64,000 nucleotides of DNA from UBA1046 sp050945515 (GTDB taxonomy: Bacteria; Bacillota; Clostridia; Saccharofermentanales; DTU023). Below the pieces are notes generated by a model. The model did not search any database. It saw only the letters and a list, made by a program, of their open reading frames with translations, and was not told the DNA's origin. Where the stretch lies: assembly GCA_050945515.1 (NCBI GenBank), contig JBMNTB010000001.1, positions 62,001 through 126,000 of the forward strand, written 5' to 3'. The number at the start of each line of letters is the position of its first letter. Within the stretch, counting starts at the first letter, position 1. The position numbers and the translations under genes were made by a program. Positions 58,608-64,000 of the stretch are shown here, piece by piece.

Positions 58608-60423
58608 GGCAGTAATTTTCGATTGGGCCGGAACCACAGTAGACTATGGTTGTTTCGCACCGGTAAAAGGCTTTATAGATGGGTTTAACAGTATCGGTAT
58701 AGATATTACCAATGAAATGGCGCGCAAGCCGATGGGCTTATTGAAGATCGACCATACCAGGGCGATTGCCGCCATGCTGCCGGAGCCGATTTCCGAAGAA
58801 CAAATTTTACAGGCCTATGAAGTATTTGAAGAAACTCTCTTTACTAATATTGAACAGCACTGCGATATTAAGGACTATGTTACAGAAACAGTTGCTGCTC
58901 TGCGGGAGCAAGGAATCAAAATCGGTTCCACTACAGGGTACACAGCCGCTATGATGGAACGCGTTTTGCCCAAAGCTAAGGAGAATGGATTTTCCCCCGA
59001 TTTCTGTATCAGTGCCGACCAGGTTGCCAAAGGCAGGCCGTATCCGTACATGATTTGGAATAATCTCATGCAGTTCGGCATTTCGGATCCGAGAGAAGCC
59101 ATAAAAGTCGGGGATACAGTCGCTGATATAGCAGAGGGTAAAAATGCCGGTTGTTGGACTGCAGGTGTCATTATGGGCTCGTCGGAACTCGGACTTACAC
59201 GCGATGAAGTTGCCGCTTTGTCAGAAGAGGAGTTGAAAGAGCGAAAGACTATTGTGCGCGCAGCGTATTACAAGGCCGGAGCTGATTATATAATTGACGA
59301 TATGAACGAACTTTTAGATGTTATTGCCGATATAAACCGCAAACTGGATCAAAATGCTGCCCGGATTTTACTGACACCCGGTCCTCTGACAACACGCCAT
59401 TCCGTGAAGCATGCTATGCTTACCGATCATTGCACCTGGGATGATACATATAAAGCGATCACAACTTCAGTGCTGAACGATATTACATATATTTCTGCCA
59501 ACAATGATTATGCTACCGTTTTATTGCAAGGCAGCGGTTCATATGCGGTAGAAGCCATGATCAATAGTCTGTGCGGGGAAAACGAAAAAATCCTGTTTTT
59601 AGTGAACGGCGAGTATGGCAGACGGATGTTAACTATTGCCGATAATTCGGGCAAAGATTATGAATGTTTAGTGTTTGACATGACCCGGCCGATAGATGTT
59701 TCAGTGGTTAAAGAAAGATTAAAAAAAGGCCCAAACATTGCTGTGGTTGTATTTGTTCATTGTGAAACCACAACCGGTATTATGAATCCTCTGGTAGAAT
59801 TGACGAAACTTGCCAAATCATATGGCGCTAAGGTTTTTGTCGATGCCATGTCCAGCTTTGCAGCTTATGAGATCGATATGCCGGGTCTTGATATTGATGC
59901 GCTGGCGGCAAGTTCCAACAAGTGTCTGGAAGGATTGCCCGGGCTGGCTTTTGTCATAGCGAAGAAAACACTGATAGAGGAGAGTTGCGGCAATTCTGTA
60001 TCTCACAGTCTTGATCTGTTTGATCAATATCAAGGTTTATATGCGGGCGGCGGCAAGTTCCGCTTTACCTCGCCGACCAATGTCTTGCTGGCGCTGAGAC
60101 AGGCGATTGACGAATATAAGAAAGAAGGCGGACTGATAGCCCGCAGAAAGCGCTATATGGCAAATAATGAAATTCTGGTGCGGGGACTCGAAAAACTTGG
60201 TATCCGACCCATAATCGCACCTGAAAATCAATCCTATATTATTACAACCTTTGAACTGGGGAATCTTAATTTCGCCACGTTATACGAAGCACTTAAGTCC
60301 AATGGATTTATTATCTATCCAGGCAAACTAACCTCAATGCCAACATTCAGATTGGGTAATATCGGCAATGTATATCCTGAGGATATGGTTGCGCTTGTAG
60401 CTGCCATCGAAGAATGTATTTGA
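58591..60423 (+). CDS. Fused phosphonoacetaldehyde hydrolase (PhnX) - 2-aminoethylphosphonate:pyruvate transaminase (PhnW)
   Basis: Single 610-residue protein. Residues 1-255 are PhnX: nucleophile Asp11 in IFDWAGTTVDYG, Schiff-base Lys52 in KPMGLLKIDHTRAI, then GSTTGYTAAMMERVLP, KGRPYPYMIWNNL and VGDTVADIAEG. Residues from about 261 are PhnW: LTPGPLTTRHSVKHAML, GSGSYAVEAMI, HCETTTGIMNP, DAMSSFAAYEID and the PLP Lys444 in SSNKCLEGLPGLAFVI. Both active sites look intact. PhnW converts 2-aminoethylphosphonate plus pyruvate to phosphonoacetaldehyde plus alanine; PhnX splits that to acetaldehyde and phosphate. The halves are usually separate proteins; fusion would channel the reactive aldehyde. 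No terminator is obvious in 60424-60582. Confidence 0.93.
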   Translation: MAEKIKAVIFDWAGTTVDYGCFAPVKGFIDGFNSIGIDITNEMARKPMGLLKIDHTRAIAAMLPEPISEEQILQAYEVFEETLFTNIEQHCDIKDYVTETVAALREQGIKIGSTTGYTAAMMERVLPKAKENGFSPDFCISADQVAKGRPYPYMIWNNLMQFGISDPREAIKVGDTVADIAEGKNAGCWTAGVIMGSSELGLTRDEVAALSEEELKERKTIVRAAYYKAGADYIIDDMNELLDVIADINRKLDQNAARILLTPGPLTTRHSVKHAMLTDHCTWDDTYKAITTSVLNDITYISANNDYATVLLQGSGSYAVEAMINSLCGENEKILFLVNGEYGRRMLTIADNSGKDYECLVFDMTRPIDVSVVKERLKKGPNIAVVVFVHCETTTGIMNPLVELTKLAKSYGAKVFVDAMSSFAAYEIDMPGLDIDALAASSNKCLEGLPGLAFVIAKKTLIEESCGNSVSHSLDLFDQYQGLYAGGGKFRFTSPTNVLLALRQAIDEYKKEGGLIARRKRYMANNEILVRGLEKLGIRPIIAPENQSYIITTFELGNLNFATLYEALKSNGFIIYPGKLTSMPTFRLGNIGNVYPEDMVALVAAIEECI

Positions 60424-60582
60424 GCACCATCGGGTAAAGTTAATATAACAAAGTATTTATTCTGCTATTCCGACCGGAAGTGCCGCGCCTGCATGGCGTT
60501 TGTGACGACGAAGCTAAAGACAACCGAAACTAAAAACGGACTTAAGCTCAAGACGGAAGAGATTTGTTAATTTGCGGCTGTA

Positions 60583-62091
60583 TCAATGCCGGGCATCGTA
60601 GTTGGCGACAAGCTCACGGGCAATGGATACATCGGATTGAACCGGAACGTAGTCATCACCGCGCATCTGACTGCTTTCATCGCCTTTGCCCAGAATCAGG
60701 AGCAGAGTTTTATCCCGGGCGGCATTAAAAGCGGTACGGATAGCTTCTTTGCGGTCCGCAATGATCTCATACTTGCCGTTGACAGATTCGATATAGTGCC
60801 CAACTTCCCGCGAGATGTCCTCGACGGACTCATAGCGGGGGTCTTCCTCCGTCAGATAGATATAATCAGCCAGCCTGCCTGCGACCAAGCCCAGATCCTG
60901 CCTGCGGCTGATACCCTTGGAGCCGGGGCAGCCGAAGATTGCGACCTGTTTGTAGCCGGGGAAATCATGCCTGGTCGTTTCGAACAGCTTTTCAAATGAG
61001 AGTTTATTGTGTGCGTAATCGACCAAAGCCACGATTTTCCTGTCCGCGGTGGCAAAGACTTCCATCCTGCCGGCGGTGCGGGCAGTGAGCGCTCCGGCTT
61101 GCATGAACTCAAGCGGGCAGCCCAGCAGATAGGCGATAGAGATCGCAGCCAGCACATTTTCGATATTGAACAATCCCAGCATACCTATCTCGAAAGGGAA
61201 AGTGCCTTCCGGCAGCTTGACATCAAAGCTATAACCCAACCCTTTACTCTGCACATTTGCAGCTACCACATCGGCCAGATCATCACGACAGGAATAATAC
61301 AGCAGCTGATTGTCTTGCTGCACTGCCGCAGCGGAGATAGTGTTCAGTTCGGGCAGGTCACGATTTATCACCGCCCGTTTGCTGTGCTCGAAGATGCGCA
61401 ATTTGGCAGTGAAATAATCAGCAAAATCATGATGTTCAATGGCGCTGATATGATCTTCCGCAATATTCAGGAAGGCGGCGACATCAAGCTTGATACCATC
61501 TAAACGATGGTATTTCAAGCCCTGTGATGAAACTTCCATGACCAGATAGCGGATATCACTGCTGCGCGCCTGGTGCAAATGACGGTAGAGCTCCATAGCC
61601 TCCGGTGTGGTCAGATGCGACTCAAAACACTCGACTCCGTCATAAGTATTAATAGTTGAAATGAAGGCGACATCTGGTTGTCCGGCGTCATTTTGCCACA
61701 GGTTAAGCATCTCCCTCAAGAAGTACAAGGTGGTGGACTTACCTTTAGTACCGGTGATGCCAATGATGCTGATATCCTGTTCCGGATGGTTGTAGTAGCG
61801 TTGAGCCAGCAGCGGCATGGCCTCACGAACATCGTGGACTATGATATGAGGTAAATCCGACAGGATGGCGCCTTCGGTAATATAAGCAACAGCACCCTTG
61901 GCAATAGCTTGTTGCAGATATGCGGGCTTGAAGGCGCTGCCTTTACAGACAAACAGGCTGCCCGGCGTGACTTGCCTGGAGTCGTAGGTCAGACCGGTGA
62001 TCAAGGGATTGTCGCCCAACTTGCTTCGGCTGACCAGAGCACCGAGGTCGTGAGCATATTCTGCTAGTTTATATCGTTCGAGTACAGCCAT
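60583..62091 (-). CDS. murE: MurE-type UDP-N-acetylmuramyl-tripeptide synthetase
   Basis: Mur ligase that adds the third amino acid to UDP-MurNAc-L-Ala-D-Glu. The N-terminal UDP-binding domain has ITGLTYDSRQVTPGSLFVC, the ATP loop is GITGTKGKSTT, followed by STINTYDG, LTTPEAMELYRHL, VMEVSSQGLKYHRL and NIAEDHISAI; the late motifs are AGRMEVF, VDYAHNKLSFE and LILGKGDES. The specificity motif that is DNPR in diaminopimelate enzymes reads EDPR in LTEEDPRYES, so the added residue (mDAP or Lys) is unsure. ATG 62091 has GGAGGA upstream and gives 502 aa; an open frame up to 62316 is rejected. It stands alone, convergent with phnXW. Confidence 0.88.
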   Translation of the reverse strand: MAVLERYKLAEYAHDLGALVSRSKLGDNPLITGLTYDSRQVTPGSLFVCKGSAFKPAYLQQAIAKGAVAYITEGAILSDLPHIIVHDVREAMPLLAQRYYNHPEQDISIIGITGTKGKSTTLYFLREMLNLWQNDAGQPDVAFISTINTYDGVECFESHLTTPEAMELYRHLHQARSSDIRYLVMEVSSQGLKYHRLDGIKLDVAAFLNIAEDHISAIEHHDFADYFTAKLRIFEHSKRAVINRDLPELNTISAAAVQQDNQLLYYSCRDDLADVVAANVQSKGLGYSFDVKLPEGTFPFEIGMLGLFNIENVLAAISIAYLLGCPLEFMQAGALTARTAGRMEVFATADRKIVALVDYAHNKLSFEKLFETTRHDFPGYKQVAIFGCPGSKGISRRQDLGLVAGRLADYIYLTEEDPRYESVEDISREVGHYIESVNGKYEIIADRKEAIRTAFNAARDKTLLLILGKGDESSQMRGDDYVPVQSDVSIARELVANYDARH

Positions 62092-62485
62092 TTGTGTCTC
62101 CTCCGACCTGATTAGCCACGGCTGGCGATTTAATTTATCATAGCACGCCGGAGGTAACCGCGCACACCGGCGGCCATTATTTCCCTGAAATATTTTGCCG
62201 AACCGGAACGGTGGAAAGTGACACTGACAACAAATGACAGACGACAGAACAATTGCAAAGCCGGCAAATGGCACAGCTGCCTCCGTTAACTGGAGTACGG
62301 CTGCTGCTGCCGACAACGCTTTTCTTGAAGAGACATATCCTGTTATGCTAGACTGACACGCGTTAGCTGTCTTTGTGAGGGGAAGCCTGCTATGAATTTA
62401 TTTTACAGCCCCTGCTTATGGTATTAGCCATCTTGCGAGGAGTAGGCTGCCTTGGTTTAGACAGGAGAAGTGGAGTGCTAATAAA
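62092..62485. other. 394-base intergenic region between divergent murE and phosphoglycerol transferase
   Basis: No credible gene. It must hold both divergent promoters. For the rightward gene a candidate is TTGAAG (62325-62330) with TAGACT (62349-62354) at 18 bases, or the extended -10 TGT-TATGCT at 62341-62349. For murE only a weak -10 (TATGAT on the minus strand, near 62137-62142) is seen. No known RNA motif recognised. Confidence 0.4.
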
Positions 62486-64000
62486 ATGTCGGAAGCGGAA
62501 GCGGATTTAAGACCTAAGAAAGATGATCTTGCTCAAGCAGATGAGGAAGATATCCTCTCGGACACTGAGATGGAAACTCAAAAGACGGAAAAGCAAAGTA
62601 TGGAAGCCCGAAAAGCGGAAGACCAAGGGGCGGAAAATCAAAATAGCGGTCAACGAAGCACAGAAGCCGAAACAACAGACCAACCGGAGGATGGGCGGAA
62701 GCCAAAGCGCACGCCCAATCTGAAACGCCGGGCGGTCATTAAGATAATCTTCTTTTTAGCTCTGGCTTGTGTTTTCTTTCTAACCGCCTGGGGCGTTACT
62801 ACCTACGACAGCTTGAATCTGAGTGAAATTGTTTTCCATATACATTTGCCGTTCAAGGGAACGGGCGGCGGTCTCATACTCAAGGGCACGCTCTGGACCT
62901 TAATCCCCGCCATTTTTGTCACAATTTGCTTTGGCTTTCTGATCTGGCCCTGGCCGGAGGATTTTGTTCCTTTTGCTTGGTTCAGAAACCGCAAGTTAAA
63001 AACTCGTCTAGCCAGAGGTCTAACGCTTTTTCTGATTGTTATCGAGATTTTTCTCGTACAGTATTATCTGGATATAGTCGGTTTTATCCGTGCCGAGTTC
63101 ACCTATACCTCCTTTATTGAGGACAATTATGTCGATCCGGATCGAACCCATTTGCAAGCGCCGCCACAAAAGAGGAATCTGGTTTTCATTTTTCTGGAGT
63201 CTATGGAGTCCACCTATATGTCTAAAGAAGACGGGGGAATGATGAAGATCAGTCGCATAGAGAATCTCACCCAACTGGCTAAAGAAAATGTCAATTTCTC
63301 ACATCATGATCTGCTGGGTGGCTTTAGAAGCAGTAACGGTACCAGTTGGACTGTAGGTGCAGCTTTCGGTGCTGTTACCGGACTGCCGCTCAAACTGCCT
63401 ATCAATGTTAACGGCATGTCGAAGGTGGAGGAATTCTTCATTGGCGCTACGGCTCTGGGGGATATTTTAAAAGAGGATGGCTACACGAATGTGATGATGA
63501 CCGATTGTGATTCCGCCTTCGGCGGTCAGGCCATGTTGTACGATCAGCATGGCGATCATCTGATTCTTGATCTCAACTGGGCCAGAAAATCAGGCCGGGT
63601 GCCCAAGGACTATTTTGAGTTCTGGGGCTTTGAGGATTATAGATTATTTGAGTTCGCCCGGGAGGAGTTGGCTAATCTGGCGGCCGCCGGCAGACCGTTT
63701 GCTCTTACCCTATTTACTATGGATACTCATTTTGAGGATGGTCATAAATGTCCGCACTGTCCCAATCAATTTAAAGATCAATATTCGAATGTCATTGCCT
63801 GTTCAGACCGGCTGGTGACGGATTTTGTGCGCTGGATTCAGGAACAGGACTTCTATGAAAATACGACTATTATTCTGGTGGGCGATCATCTGACCATGGA
63901 TAAGGATTTTATGAAAGAAGTTCCGCGCGAGGAGAGAGCTGTCTTTAATGTTTTTATCAATGCCGCCGCGACTCCGGTCAGAACTAAAAATCGTGAATTT
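62486..64000 (+). CDS. OpgB/LtaS-like phosphoglycerol transferase (3' partial)
   Basis: The frame is open from ATG 62486 to the window end, 505 codons, without a stop. Residues 1-80 are highly charged (Glu, Lys, Gln, Asp) and cytoplasmic. Three hydrophobic helices follow (about 88-108, 130-155, 175-200). The extracellular alkaline-phosphatase/sulfatase-type domain starts at NLVFIFLESMESTYMSK, with SSNGTSWTVGAAFG containing the probable catalytic Thr, DCDSAFGGQAMLYDQHGDH, FTMDTHFEDGH and VGDHLTMDKD as metal-site segments. This arrangement fits MdoB/OpgB and LtaS relatives that transfer phosphoglycerol from phosphatidylglycerol to glycans or teichoic acids. An AGGAGAAGTGGAG stretch precedes the start by about 10 bases. 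Confidence 0.88.
   Translation, partial: MSEAEADLRPKKDDLAQADEEDILSDTEMETQKTEKQSMEARKAEDQGAENQNSGQRSTEAETTDQPEDGRKPKRTPNLKRRAVIKIIFFLALACVFFLTAWGVTTYDSLNLSEIVFHIHLPFKGTGGGLILKGTLWTLIPAIFVTICFGFLIWPWPEDFVPFAWFRNRKLKTRLARGLTLFLIVIEIFLVQYYLDIVGFIRAEFTYTSFIEDNYVDPDRTHLQAPPQKRNLVFIFLESMESTYMSKEDGGMMKISRIENLTQLAKENVNFSHHDLLGGFRSSNGTSWTVGAAFGAVTGLPLKLPINVNGMSKVEEFFIGATALGDILKEDGYTNVMMTDCDSAFGGQAMLYDQHGDHLILDLNWARKSGRVPKDYFEFWGFEDYRLFEFAREELANLAAAGRPFALTLFTMDTHFEDGHKCPHCPNQFKDQYSNVIACSDRLVTDFVRWIQEQDFYENTTIILVGDHLTMDKDFMKEVPREERAVFNVFINAAATPVRTKNREF

Noticed and set aside
49368..60582. Attachment-site repeats flanking the A/T-rich stretch
   Set aside because: I could not find a second copy of the tRNA-Phe 3' end near the right boundary, and no integrase gene is present.
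62092..62316. 75-residue N-terminal extension of MurE
   Set aside because: No MurE-like sequence in it, and ATG 62091 has GGAGGA in place.
1..64000. CRISPR arrays, transposases, prophage genes
   Set aside because: No spaced direct repeats, cas genes, transposase or phage structural motifs were recognised anywhere in the window.

Overview
The window looks like a chromosomal piece of a Gram-positive, Clostridia-type bacterium (Bacillota). This rests on the gene order rpmH-rnpA-yidD-yidC-jag-mnmE-mnmG-rsmG, a glmU-pth-mfd run, an Asp23-type protein, an S-box (SAM-I) riboswitch on metK, strong AGGAGG-type ribosome binding sites, lipoprotein signal peptides and a Tad-type locus without a secretin. 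Base composition is close to 50% G+C over most of the window, but the 49.5-60.4 kb stretch is visibly richer in A+T. I see no transposase, integrase, phage gene or CRISPR array. I cannot name the genus.

Layout. 1-4.7 kb: end of an oligopeptide ABC transporter operon (oppC-oppD-oppF-oppA); the OppA lipoprotein appears to be circularly permuted. 4.8-21.4 kb: murA, then glmU-pth-mfd-maf, a cation diffusion facilitator, serS, a YebC/TACO1 protein, a P-loop/Asp23 fusion, a minus-strand DUF218 protein, an orphan peptide-binding lipoprotein next to an AstE/AspA-type deacylase, and a YbaK editing protein. 21.4-23.8 kb: tRNA-Arg(CCT), a THUMP-type rRNA methyltransferase, a long non-coding gap, rpiB. 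23.8-29 kb, minus strand: a small Tad/Flp-type locus (TadZ-like, TadA ATPase, a fused TadB-TadC, one Flp-like pilin, an FHA protein). 29.1-30.6 kb: metK with its riboswitch. 30.7-36.2 kb: recD2, comF, then an ATP-grasp ligase and a FemX-type transferase that look like a peptidoglycan cross-bridge pair.

36.3-49.1 kb: the rpmH-to-rsmG cluster, directly followed by gyrA, an iron alcohol dehydrogenase and oligoendopeptidase F. No dnaA, dnaN or gyrB is present and gene direction does not switch, so the replication origin is probably outside the window. 49.2-53.7 kb: tRNA-Asp and tRNA-Phe, a diguanylate cyclase, and two secreted proteins of unknown role. 53.7-60.4 kb: an apparently complete 2-aminoethylphosphonate uptake and breakdown operon (phnD-phnC-phnE1-phnE2, iron alcohol dehydrogenase, fused PhnX-PhnW) behind a candidate Pho-type promoter. 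60.6-64 kb: a MurE-type ligase (minus) and the start of an OpgB/LtaS-like phosphoglycerol transferase that runs off the window.

How they fit. Cell-envelope functions recur (MurA, GlmU, MurE, D-Asp-ligase-like, FemX, YidC, phosphoglycerol transferase). Peptide use is served by Opp, PepF and the orphan binding protein. The phosphonate operon would deliver phosphate, alanine and acetaldehyde, which the neighbouring dehydrogenase could reduce. The strongest unusual observations are the permuted OppA, a GlmU that has lost signature residues in both active sites, the PhnX-PhnW fusion with its partner dehydrogenase, the fused TadBC of a stripped-down Tad locus, and the two-gene secreted pair at 51.3-53.6 kb.
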